64,000 nt of DNA from G963675935 sp963719005 (GTDB lineage Bacteria > Planctomycetota > Planctomycetia > Pirellulales > Thermoguttaceae): assembly GCA_963719005.1 (NCBI GenBank), contig CAVRAR010000014.1, forward strand, positions 992,001-1,056,000, read 5' to 3'. The notes under the pieces are model-generated. The model saw only the letters and a program-made list of their open reading frames with translations, made no database searches and was not told where the DNA came from. Below, piece after piece: positions 46,084 through 54,309 of this stretch. Each line of letters opens with the position of its first letter. Position 1 is the first letter of the stretch. The position numbers and the translations under genes are program-made.

Positions 46084-47733
46084 ATGTACCTACTAGAAAA
46101 CCCCGTCCTGCAACGCGAACTCCTTGTAAACCTCCGCATGTTGCGGGGTTTCGTGCTGCTTTTCGCTTACGTGGCGATGTTGGGGGCCGTTGTCTACGTG
46201 GCGTGGCCGAGCAGCGAGCGGCTCGATCTGAGCAGCAGCCCGCCCGAGGCGCGGCAGTTGGTCAATCTGTTCTTTCTGGGCCAATACGTGCTGCTGTCGC
46301 TGATGGCGCCGAGCTTCGCGGCCGGAACGATCACCGGCGAGAAGGAACGCCGGACCTACGAGATGCTGCTGGCCAGCCCGCTGCGGCCGGGGGCGATCGT
46401 GGTCGGCAAGCTGCTGGCCTCGCTGAGCCATCTGGCCGTGCTGGTCTTCGCCTCGCTGCCGATCGTGATGCTCTGCCTGCCGCTGGGCGGCGTGTCGCTC
46501 TACGAGGTGCTGGCCACGTATTTGGCGATGGCGGCGTCGGTCGTCATGTTCGGCATGATTTGCGTGACGGCCAGCAGCCGCTTCACGCGAACCATCGCCT
46601 CGCTGGTCGTCTCTTATCTGATCATCCTGCCGATGGTGCTCTTCGGCGTGATGTTCTACAAGCTATTCGAGCAACAGGCAGAGCTTCGGCTGGTGGTGTT
46701 AGCGTTCCTGATTCCCGGCGGCTGCGCCGCGGTGTGCGCGGTGCTGTTCATCGCCACGACGCAGCGGCTGCTCCGCCCGCCCGACGTCGGCGCCGAGGCG
46801 AAGGAAGTCGTCGATCCCGACATGGAGCAGCGGAAGGCGGTGGGCATGGTCATCCGCAGCGACCAATTTCCCGACAGACTGTTCGCCCCCGCCAAGCGGA
46901 CCGATTTCATGCAGGACGGCCTGAATCCGGTCTACGACAAGGAGATGCGGAGCGAATTGTTCGGCCAAGGGACGCTCATGCTGCGGCTGGTGATCCAGTT
47001 GAGCATGTGCCTGTCGTTGTTCCTGATGGCGGGCTGCATGTACATGGCGCCGCAGATGGCGCCGTGGTACGCCTCGTACGTGCTGCTGTTCAACATGCTG
47101 GTCGGACCGGTCTTTTCGGCGGGGGCCGTCACCAGCGAACGCGAACGCGAAACGCTCGAACTGCTGCTGACCACGATCCTCTCGCCCTGGCAGATTCTCT
47201 GGGGCAAGCTTTTTTCCGGCCTGCGCATCTCGATGGTGTTGACGAGTTTCCTGGTTTGGCCCCTGCTGCTGGCGTGCCTGCTGCCGCCGTGGACCTACTG
47301 GGCCGACATGCCGACGATGTTCTGCTACGTGGCGATCATCGCGCTAAGCAGTCTCACGACCACCGTGATGGCGCTTTTCTGCTCGGTGATCTTCCGCAAG
47401 ACGACGGTAAGCATGATGACCACCTACGTGGTGATTCTGACGTTGTACGGCGTGCCGCTGGTGGTGGATTGGTTTGCGCGGTTGCTGTTTCCGCTGTCGC
47501 CGGTCACCGCCGGAATTCATCACCTGACGTTCACCAGTCCGTTTGCGGCGTCGTTCAGCCTGCCGCTGCAACTGCCGCAGGCGTCGCAGACCGTTGGCCC
47601 GGCGTCGGGGCCGGCGATTGTGGCGAACTGGCCGGTGTTCTGCGGCTATCTGGCGTTCTACGCGGTTCTCAACCTGGCGATTCTCAGTTCGATCCTCTGG
47701 CTGTTCAACAAGCGGTGGCGGGTGAGCACGTGA
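46084..47733 (+). CDS. ABC-2-type transporter permease (double-length)
   Basis: The 549-residue protein has about twelve TM helices arranged as two ABC-2 halves. The first is RELLVNLRMLRGFVLLFAYVAML with FAAGTITGEKERRTYEMLLASPLRPG. The second is GAVTSERERETLELLLTTILSPWQI. The EKERxTxExLLxxPL coupling motif appears in both. It is the evident partner of the ATPase at 42207. ATG at 46084 follows the HTH gene by 22 bases. Confidence 0.9.
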   Translation: MYLLENPVLQRELLVNLRMLRGFVLLFAYVAMLGAVVYVAWPSSERLDLSSSPPEARQLVNLFFLGQYVLLSLMAPSFAAGTITGEKERRTYEMLLASPLRPGAIVVGKLLASLSHLAVLVFASLPIVMLCLPLGGVSLYEVLATYLAMAASVVMFGMICVTASSRFTRTIASLVVSYLIILPMVLFGVMFYKLFEQQAELRLVVLAFLIPGGCAAVCAVLFIATTQRLLRPPDVGAEAKEVVDPDMEQRKAVGMVIRSDQFPDRLFAPAKRTDFMQDGLNPVYDKEMRSELFGQGTLMLRLVIQLSMCLSLFLMAGCMYMAPQMAPWYASYVLLFNMLVGPVFSAGAVTSERERETLELLLTTILSPWQILWGKLFSGLRISMVLTSFLVWPLLLACLLPPWTYWADMPTMFCYVAIIALSSLTTTVMALFCSVIFRKTTVSMMTTYVVILTLYGVPLVVDWFARLLFPLSPVTAGIHHLTFTSPFAASFSLPLQLPQASQTVGPASGPAIVANWPVFCGYLAFYAVLNLAILSSILWLFNKRWRVST

Positions 47734-47789
47734 AGTGTTGGGCTAGACCGCGTTTCTCGCCACACAGTGAAAACAGGCAACAGGGTGTT

Positions 47790-47861
47790 CGGTGGGGCAG
47801 ACATTCTTGTCTGCCACAAGTGCCGCATTCTTCGCGGCAGACAAGAATGTCTGCCCCACCG
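47790..47861 (-). repeat. palindromic repeat family A, copy 4
   Basis: The 72-bp core sits between the convergent permease and LEPR genes. Outer arms extend to CGCGTTTCTCGCCACAC (47749-47765) on the left and TACCAGATGCGG on the right. Orientation is opposite to copies 1 and 2. In this copy all six frames across the core are open. Confidence 0.9.
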
Positions 47862-47877
47862 TGGTACCAGATGCGGA

Positions 47878-49424
47878 CTAAACCACGAACGTACCCGAGT
47901 ACTGCGAGGCGTTGCCGACGCCGTCGACGGCCCTGATGATGTAAGTGTGGCTGCCGGCGCAAGCGCAGCGAAGGCGGCCTGGTAGTTGAAGCCGGATGCG
48001 GCCTTGTAAGCGCCGAGGATCTTCCGGGCGATGCCGTCGATGGTCACCGATACGGTCTGAATGCCATCGGGATCGTAGGTGTTCCAGGTGATCAGCCCCC
48101 TGGCCGCCGCCACCGCCACTTGGCTGATCGTCGGTCCGGGGTTCGTTACCTGGAATATCCCGCTGTATTGCGAATAGCGGCCGGAGTTGTCGGTGGCCGA
48201 AATGACGTAGGTGTGGCTGCCGCTGGCAAGCGAGCCGAGCGCGCCGGCATAATTGAAACCGGATGCGGCCGCGTAAGGGCCGCAGACACTTATCCCGGCG
48301 CCGTCGATCGTCAGGCTGCTGCTTGCCACGCCGTTGGAACTCCCGGCATTCCAAGTGATCCACCCCGTCGCGGTCGATACCACAATGCTGCCGATCGACG
48401 GGCCGGATACTGCGAAGACGCCGACAGATTTCGTCGTTACGCCGGCGCCGCTGGTGACGGTGATGGCATACATATGATTGCCGGCGCCGAGGTTGCCCAG
48501 ACTGGCCTGATAATTCACGCCGGAGGCGGCGTCCCACGGGCCGGAGATACTCGCTGCCGAGCCGCCGTCGATCGTGACACCCACGGTCTTTATGCCGGTA
48601 ACCGCCGCGGCGTTCCAGGTGATCACACCCTGGTTGGCCGACAGAACCACGTTGTTGATCGTCGGAGTCGACGTGCCCACCACGAACCATCCGGTGTATT
48701 TCGATGTGTTGCCGGCGGGGTCGGTGGCGGTAATGACGTACGTGTGGCTGCCGTCCGCGACCGCGCCAAACGCACCCTCATACGTCGCACCGGTGGAGGC
48801 CGCCCACGGGCCGTAGACGTTCGTCACTGGCGCGCCGTCGAGCGTAAGGCCGCAACTTGCCGTGCCGCCGGAGGCCGTGGCATTCCAAGTGATCACATCC
48901 TGCGCCGCCGACACCACGACCTTGCTCATCGTCGGACCCGCGTTGACGCCGACCGTGAGCGTTCCGGTGTATTGTGATGCATTGCCGAGGACGTCGGTGG
49001 CTGTAATCGCGTATGCGTAGGTGCCAGCCGCAAGCGTGTTATAGGTCCAGGAGTAGTTTAACCCGGTCGCACCCGTCCACGGGCCTGCAACGTCGGTCAC
49101 GACTGTGCCGCCGATCGTCAGGCCGGAGCTTGCCACGCCGCTGGAATCCGCGGCGCTCCATGTAAGCTTGCTCGCCGCTGCCACCACGTTGCTGATCGTC
49201 GGGCTAGAGTTGGCCGAAGCGACGGCTGCCGCGGCATGAGTGGCCACGCCCGCAGGGACGACGGCCCCCACGCTCACCGACAGCATCTGCCGGTCTTCCA
49301 ACTGTTCCACTCGCAAGGTGCGGCGGCCTGCCTGCCTGCTGGCGCGGGCGGCTGGGCCCGACGTCTTCATCTTTCTGCTGACCACGGACAAGTTAAGCCA
49401 CGACGAGAAACTGAAGCGTGACAT
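47878..49424 (-). CDS. secreted LEDRQML-motif protein of five Ig-like repeats (frameshifted in the last repeat)
   Basis: The start ATG at 49424 is preceded by AAAGGACAG and gives MSRFSFSSWLNLS. After a basic stretch comes RVEQLEDRQMLSVSVGA, the planctomycete extracellular-protein motif. Five ~85-residue repeats follow (PTISxVVxxxxxxxITWNA ... GLTIDG ... GSHTYVITATDxxGNxSQYTGTFxV), closely akin to those of the protein at 3.4-6.9 kb. A single-base slip near 47963 breaks the last repeat. The corrected frame gives GSHTYIIRAVDGVGNASQYSG and stops at 47878-47880. Confidence 0.75.
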
Positions 49425-49803
49425 GGGAATCTGTCCTTTAGAAACGGGCACCGACTGATGAGACGAGATTGTTGGCACACCGATTTTTCGGCGTGCCAGT
49501 GGTGCGGGATCATAGCAACCGTCTTCATGCTCGCCTATATCAGTTTCACGCCCGCGGAATACTCGACCACTCGTCTGAGCGTGCCGGCGGGCCACAATCG
49601 GATGCACCGAAGGAAAAAGGGGACAGGTCCAATTTGCCGGAACGGCCCGGAGGGTGCTTCGCACAAATTGGACCTGTCCCCTTTTTCCCCGGAAGAGGTT
49701 TACCTATTTTCTCATATTCTAGGTGCTTGCGGCATTTCGCCGGCCTGCTAGAATCACGGTCAGGGCGCCCGGCTCGCCAATTCCCCCCGTCTGGGAGGTG
49801 AAA
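49425..49803. other. 379-bp divergent region before pyrB containing palindrome family D
   Basis: No gene is supported. It must hold promoters for the LEPR gene (minus) and pyrB (plus). The dominant structure is repeat D copy 1 at 49612-49688. No PyrR-type attenuator is visible. Confidence 0.45.
49612..49688 (+). repeat. palindrome family D, copy 1
   Basis: The arms are AAAAAGGGGACAGGTCCAAT and the complementary ATTGGACCTGTCCCCTTTTT. The centre reads GGCCCGGAGGGTGCTTCG. It is free of stop codons in all six frames. Other copies lie at 50784-50858 (inverted) and 52415-52490. Confidence 0.92.
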
Positions 49804-50757
49804 ATGACTACCGCAACGATCGACTTCGGCTCGGTTCCGGCGATTTGGCGGCGGCGGCACATTTTGGGTCTCGAAGACCTTTCGGCCGAGGAACTCACTC
49901 TGATCCTCGACACGGCCGAGGCGTTCAAACAGGCGGCGGCCAATGGGCAGCGGAAGGTTCCGCTGCTGACCGGCAAGACTTGCGTCAACCTGTTTTTCGA
50001 AAACTCTACTCGGACGAAGAACAGCTTCTCGCTAGCTGCGCGGCGGCTGGGGGCCGACACGCTGGATTTTTCGGCCTCGACGAGCAGCCTCTCGAAGGGC
50101 GAGACGTTCATCGACACCGCGAAGAACATCGAGGCGATGGGAATCGACCTGGTCGTGGTGCGGCACCGCACGCCCGGCACCCCGCAACTGCTGGCGCAAA
50201 ACCTCGCGTGCGGCGTCATCAACGCCGGCGACGGACCGCACGAACATCCCACGCAGGGCCTGTTGGACATCATGACCATTCGCCAGCGCAAGGGCCGGTT
50301 GGCCGGCCTGACCGTGGCCCTGGTGGGCGATATCGCCCATAGCCGCACCGCGCGATCCAACATCTGGGGGCTGAAAAAGCTCGGGGCCCACGTGATCGTT
50401 TGCGGGCCTTCCACCTTGGTTTCGCCGCGATGGGAAGAGCTGGGCGTGGAGTATTCGTACAGCCTCGACGAAATCCTGCCGCGCGTGGACGTGTTGAACC
50501 TGTTGCGGATTCAATTCGAGCGGCAGAACACCCGGCCGTTTCCCTCGGTTCGCGAATACGCCCATCTGTATGCGATGGACCGCGAGCGGCTGGCCAACGC
50601 AAAGCCCGACGTGTTGATTCTCGCCCCCGGCCCGATCAACCGCGGCGTGGAGGTGACGCCCGAGGTGGCCGACGGGCCGCACTCCGCGATCTTGCAGCAA
50701 GTCACCAACGGCGTGGCGGTCCGCATGGCGGCGATCTGGCTGATCCTCGGGCGATAG
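49804..50757 (+). CDS. pyrB: aspartate carbamoyltransferase catalytic subunit
   Basis: PyrB makes N-carbamoyl-aspartate from carbamoyl phosphate and aspartate in pyrimidine synthesis. The carbamoyl-phosphate motif is FFENSTRTKNSF. The remaining active-site motifs are VVRHRTPG, HEHPTQGLLDIMTI and LRIQFERQNT. The catalytic H-P-T-Q and the late APGPINRGVEV are present. GGGAGGTG four bases before ATG at 49804 fixes the start. The length of 317 residues is normal. No pyrC or regulatory pyrI is adjacent. Repeat D copies flank it on both sides. Confidence 0.95.
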   Translation: MTTATIDFGSVPAIWRRRHILGLEDLSAEELTLILDTAEAFKQAAANGQRKVPLLTGKTCVNLFFENSTRTKNSFSLAARRLGADTLDFSASTSSLSKGETFIDTAKNIEAMGIDLVVVRHRTPGTPQLLAQNLACGVINAGDGPHEHPTQGLLDIMTIRQRKGRLAGLTVALVGDIAHSRTARSNIWGLKKLGAHVIVCGPSTLVSPRWEELGVEYSYSLDEILPRVDVLNLLRIQFERQNTRPFPSVREYAHLYAMDRERLANAKPDVLILAPGPINRGVEVTPEVADGPHSAILQQVTNGVAVRMAAIWLILGR

Positions 50758-50783
50758 CATGCCCCGCTTGCGGCCTCGAAGGG

Positions 50784-50858
50784 GAAAAAGGGGACAGGTC
50801 CAATTTGTGCGAAGCACCCTCCGGGCCGTTCCGGCAAATTGGACCTGTCCCCTTTTTC
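50784..50858 (-). repeat. palindrome family D, copy 2 (inverted)
   Basis: The same ~75-bp element as copy 1 in the opposite orientation, 26 bases after the pyrB stop. It is also open in all six frames. A lone GTGGTGAGAAATGCGGGCTAG, matching the outer arm of family A, follows at 50898-50918. Confidence 0.92.
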
Positions 50859-50914
50859 CCTCCACTTGCGGCCTCACAACGAAGAACCGCCGACACCGTG
50901 GTGAGAAATGCGGG

Positions 50915-51625
50915 CTAGCGATTACGCACGCATAAAGATTCCCGTCGGCGAATCCAGCGGGCGACCAGCAGCAATACTCCGCAAGCCGCCAGCCAGTAGC
51001 CGAAGTATCCGTAGCTCGCGGCGTAAAACGCGAGTTTGGGATATTCCGTCGCGATCGACAGCAGCCCCACTTGGCTTTGCCACCAGCGATCCATCGGGAA
51101 CTCGTCGCTCGGGGCCGAGACGAGCGACACCTGCCCCGCGCGATCGCCGAGCACTCGGGCGAACACCCATCGGCTTCGCCGCGTGTGACAATCGTTGGTC
51201 ACCACGAGCACGCGGGCGTGGGGGTGCTGCTGCAGAAAGGCGGCCAGCGCCACGGCCTCGTCGTAGGTCGTTGCCGCCGCGCCGGGCAGGATGGCGACGT
51301 CGGCGGCCGGGACGCCGCGATTGACCAGCACGCGGCGGTTCACCTCGTGGTAGGGCGGCACGATCCCGTCGATCACGTCGGGCGAGGGCGCGGTTTCCGC
51401 CACGAGCGCGCGGCGCGCCCAGTGAGCCTTCACCAGCGCGGCGGCGGCAAACGGGCGACTATCCTCGCCGCCGTTGAGGACCATGACGTAGTCGGCCGCC
51501 CGCGGCCGTTCGCCCACGTCCAGCCAATTCGCCGCGGCGCGCAGCAGTCGAGGATGGGTTGCCCAGCACGTCACCAGGACGACCGCGGCGAAGATGAGCG
51601 TGATAAGCAATCGGCGGCGGCTCAT
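50915..51625 (-). CDS. YdcF/SanA-like DUF218 protein
   Basis: An N-terminal TM (LLITLIFAAVVLVTCWA) and a C-terminal TM (YWLAACGVLLLVARWI) bracket the DUF218 core. That core has DYVMVLNGGEDSRPFAAA, PGAAATTYDEAVALAAFL and VLVVTNDCHTRRSRWVFARV. The family is linked to envelope integrity (SanA, ElyC), but biochemistry is unsettled. Its ATG overlaps the stop of the upstream paralogue by four bases, so the pair is coupled. Confidence 0.82.
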   Translation of the reverse strand: MSRRRLLITLIFAAVVLVTCWATHPRLLRAAANWLDVGERPRAADYVMVLNGGEDSRPFAAAALVKAHWARRALVAETAPSPDVIDGIVPPYHEVNRRVLVNRGVPAADVAILPGAAATTYDEAVALAAFLQQHPHARVLVVTNDCHTRRSRWVFARVLGDRAGQVSLVSAPSDEFPMDRWWQSQVGLLSIATEYPKLAFYAASYGYFGYWLAACGVLLLVARWIRRRESLCVRNR

Positions 51626-52333
51626 GGCGTGCTCTTCGGCAGGGCGTGCAGAAAATCACGTTCGTAGTCGTCGGCGTTCCGTTCCGGCGTTTTCGCCGCC
51701 TCGCCGGCGTCCGGCCGGCTCTGCAACTGCAGCAGCCAACTCTCTGCGAACGCCCGATAACCGCCGCGGCGGGTCCACCAGTTGGTGGCGTCGCAATCCC
51801 GGTTGGGCAGCGCCCGCAGATGCACGGCTGCGGCGGCGTCGGGTTCGAGCACGGCGTCTATCGCGCGGCGCATCTGCCCGCTATGGAATGCATCGCTGAG
51901 CAACAGCACGCAATGGCCGGGGTGATCTCGCATCCAGGCCGCCAGCGCTCGCGGCGGTGGCCCAATCATTCCATTGCTCGCCGCGGAGGACCGAGACGGC
52001 CTCTTGCGGCACGTGGCGGGCGCGCAGCTCCCGCCGGCTCATCGACTCGAACGAAGGCACCACGCCCGTCTGCTCCAGCCGGTTGACGTCCGGTGCGACA
52101 AGCAAGATGCGGCAAGACGGCTTCCGCTGGTACAAGTCGGCCGCCACGTCGTAGCACCGATCACCGCTGGGGGTGCGTCCCCATGAAGAGATGCAGACGC
52201 AATCGTAGTCGTCGGTCGGCTGATCGACGATCAGAAGCCCGGCCAATCCGCGCAACAAAGGCGCGTGAACGAGGCACGCGACGGCGGCGACAACCGCCAG
52301 AACCACGATGCGCCATTTCCGTCTTGCCGTCAT
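51622..52333 (-). CDS. second YdcF-like envelope protein (frameshifted)
   Basis: ATG at 52333 starts MTARRKWRIVVLAVVAAVACLVHAPLL, a TM anchor. TDDYDCVCISSWGRTPSGDRC and ILLVAPDVNRLEQTG follow in DUF218 order. The frame slips near 51950 and continues RALAAWMRDHPGHCVLLLSDAFHSGQMRRAI to the stop at 51622. The divergent core suggests a specialised paralogue of the next gene. Confidence 0.65.
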
Positions 52334-52414
52334 GCTGTGAAACAGTCGTTGGTCAGGTGGGACTTCCCATATACTATCATGCGCTGTGCGGAGGCGGTTG
52401 TCGAGATCAGGAAG

Positions 52415-52490
52415 GGAAAAAGGGGACAGGTCCAATTTGCCGGAACGGCCCGGAGGGTGCTTCGCACAAATTGGACCTGTCCCCTTTTTC
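52415..52490 (+). repeat. palindrome family D, copy 3
   Basis: Same sequence and orientation as copy 1, with the GGGGACAGGTCCAAT arm and its complement. It is immediately followed by a second palindrome family. Confidence 0.92.
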
Positions 52491-52493
52491 CCC

Positions 52494-52554
52494 GAGCGCA
52501 GCGAGCCCCACCGTTTTCGCCAATACACAAGACGTGGTGGGGCTCGCTGCGCTC
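52494..52554. repeat. palindrome family J
   Basis: Perfect 19-bp arms GAGCGCAGCGAGCCCCACC / GGTGGGGCTCGCTGCGCTC surround a 23-bp AT-richer loop. It starts three bases after family D copy 3. Confidence 0.88.
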
Positions 52555-52672
52555 GACCCACCCTACAACGGCTGATCGGCCCCGCGAGCGTCTTGACCTT
52601 CCCTGGCGCAGGCAATACGATCATGATGCTCTCGCTTCGTCGTCAGTTGAAGCGTGCCCGGGAGAGTCAGCC

Positions 52673-53137
52673 ATGATTTTGGATCGTCTTGAGAATGCGG
52701 ACGAGTACCGCCCGCTGGGCGCGAACGTTGCCGCGGCGCTGGACTACCTGCGCCGGACCAATTTTTCGCAAATGCCCGCCGGCCGGCAGGAAGTGGACGG
52801 CGACCGGGTGTTCGCCGTCGTGCAGCGATATCGGCCGAAACCGCTGGCCCAGATCGTGTGGGAAGCACACCGGCAATACATCGACGTGCAGTACGTGGCC
52901 GCGGGCATGGAACGAATGGGCTACGCGCCGCTTGGCGACGAATTGCGCGTTCGGCGGCCCTACGATGCCGAGAAAGACGCGATTCTATTCGACGCCGACG
53001 GGCAATTGTTCGTGGTGTCGGCGGGCCAATTCGCCGTCTTCGCTCCCCGCGACGTTCACGCCCCCGGCCTGGCGACAGAACTCTCCGACGACGCGGCGGA
53101 GGTCTGCAAGGTCGTGGTGAAATGCCGCGCGAAGTAG
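52673..53137 (+). CDS. YhcH/YjgK/YiaL (DUF386) family protein
   Basis: The 154-residue cupin-like protein has the family's metal and sugar-site pattern: YRPKPLAQIVWEAHRQYIDVQYVAAG and QFAVFAPRDVHAPGLA. Homologues act in sialic-acid or other sugar anomer handling, and the exact substrate here is unknown. GGGAGAG lies eight bases before ATG at 52673. The last ~80 bp overlap the 3' end of the convergent metzincin gene. Confidence 0.87.
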   Translation: MILDRLENADEYRPLGANVAAALDYLRRTNFSQMPAGRQEVDGDRVFAVVQRYRPKPLAQIVWEAHRQYIDVQYVAAGMERMGYAPLGDELRVRRPYDAEKDAILFDADGQLFVVSAGQFAVFAPRDVHAPGLATELSDDAAEVCKVVVKCRAK

Positions 53138-53961
53138 GCGTCCGGCGGTGTTGCCGAGCGGACGATCGGATGGCCGGGGATGTTCATCGGCCCCAGCGTG
53201 ACGATTCTCTGCATCGTGTATCCTTGCGGCACGTCCGTCTTCGGATCGAAGCGGAGGCGGGGAAACACGCGGCGGTTCAGCGCCAAGGCGCGGATATCCT
53301 CGGCGATCAAAATGCCCGGCGTCTTCGACGGCTTGAAATTTCGCGTGTGATGGTTCGGATTGTACGACATGAGCGACGGGTTCTTCTCCATGTCGTAGCC
53401 GTACACGTCAACGTGGGGCAGCCCGAACGCATGGCCCAACTCGTGTTGCAGCGTCGACTGAAAATTGGGGGCTCGATCCAGCCCGTACGACGACATTTCC
53501 ACGATGCCGCCACCGCTGTTGATGCCGCCGTTGAACGGGCGAGCGCCGCCGCCCGGGTAGTCGTCGCGCGGATTCATCACGATCGCCACGAATATCAGAG
53601 GGCAATTGTAGCGGTTGTACTTGTAGCGTCGCAGCAACTCGTCGACGATCTGCGGCGCCGCCCCCTCCGACTGCGCGCGATAGTAGGCGGCGTCGTGCTC
53701 GGCGTGGTAGACCTGCGGCTTTCCCGCGGCCAGTGCGAACGTGTCGCGGCCCTTGAGCATCTGCTTGTACCGCGTCTGCGCCCACGTGACGTGCTTCTGA
53801 AGGCTGGCCTCCTGCCGCTCGGTCGGCGGCGATTCGCCCTTGGCGACGAAGAAGACCGGCAAGACCTTCACCTCCTTGGGCGGCCGATAATCTTTGCCGA
53901 AACCTTGCGACGACAGAACCAGAATGGCGATCGCGCAAAACCACAACTTCGATCGTTCCAT
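53056..53961 (-). CDS. secreted metzincin-type zinc metalloprotease
   Basis: A signal peptide (KLWFCAIAILVLSSQGFG) is followed by a domain holding LQHELGHAFGLPHVD, a full HExxHxxGxxH zinc motif. The later SLMSYNP fits the Met-turn. The rest of the 301 residues is unrecognised. It is probably periplasmic or extracellular. The substrate is unknown, and no prodomain cysteine switch is seen. The tail overlaps the convergent DUF386 gene by 82 bases, so the terminal ~25 residues (TTTLQTSAASSESSVA) may be non-native. Confidence 0.75.
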   Translation of the reverse strand: MERSKLWFCAIAILVLSSQGFGKDYRPPKEVKVLPVFFVAKGESPPTERQEASLQKHVTWAQTRYKQMLKGRDTFALAAGKPQVYHAEHDAAYYRAQSEGAAPQIVDELLRRYKYNRYNCPLIFVAIVMNPRDDYPGGGARPFNGGINSGGGIVEMSSYGLDRAPNFQSTLQHELGHAFGLPHVDVYGYDMEKNPSLMSYNPNHHTRNFKPSKTPGILIAEDIRALALNRRVFPRLRFDPKTDVPQGYTMQRIVTLGPMNIPGHPIVRSATPPDAYFARHFTTTLQTSAASSESSVARPGA

Positions 53962-54309
53962 CGTTCGACTCCTCTCGCGCGTGTAGGTGTGAGCGGCGGA
54001 CCAAACGGCCGGCGCTGGGCGGTAGGCAAAAAAACGGCGTCGAAAACGACCAACGGATTATAGCAGACCCCGAGCGGTTTGTCAGGAGCCGCGGGGGTGT
54101 TGAAATGCGGTCGGAGAAATGCTAGAGTGAAGGCACGCGATTCCCGCCTCGAGTCCGTGAAGCCTCTTCCCGTGCGCGAAGAAGCGGGAAGAGGGCGACC
54201 GCCCACCTGAAATTCGCCTTCCCAAGAGTCTTTGCCACTTGGCAATGCCTGCGAAGCCGCAAGCGGCTTCCGCCATTTTCGCCCGCTTGCTTCCTCGTGA
54301 GGAGTAATC
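53962..54309. other. 348-bp divergent intergenic region with two hairpins
   Basis: It holds the promoters of the metzincin (minus) and DUF4091 (plus) genes. Hairpins are CCTCTTCCCG...CGGGAAGAGG at 54163-54194 and GAAGCCGC-AA-GCGGCTTC at 54253-54270. No gene is supported. Confidence 0.45.

Larger units (their letters stand above)
52334..52672. other. 339-bp intergenic region made mostly of two palindromes
   Basis: Family D copy 3 (52415-52490) abuts a different 61-bp palindrome at 52494-52554, with arms GAGCGCAGCGAGCCCCACC and GGTGGGGCTCGCTGCGCTC. No gene is supported. Confidence 0.6.

Noticed and set aside
46203..47936. Plus-strand 577-residue frame in the permease region
   Set aside because: It is +1 to the permease, and all TM segments and ABC-2 motifs lie in the other frame.
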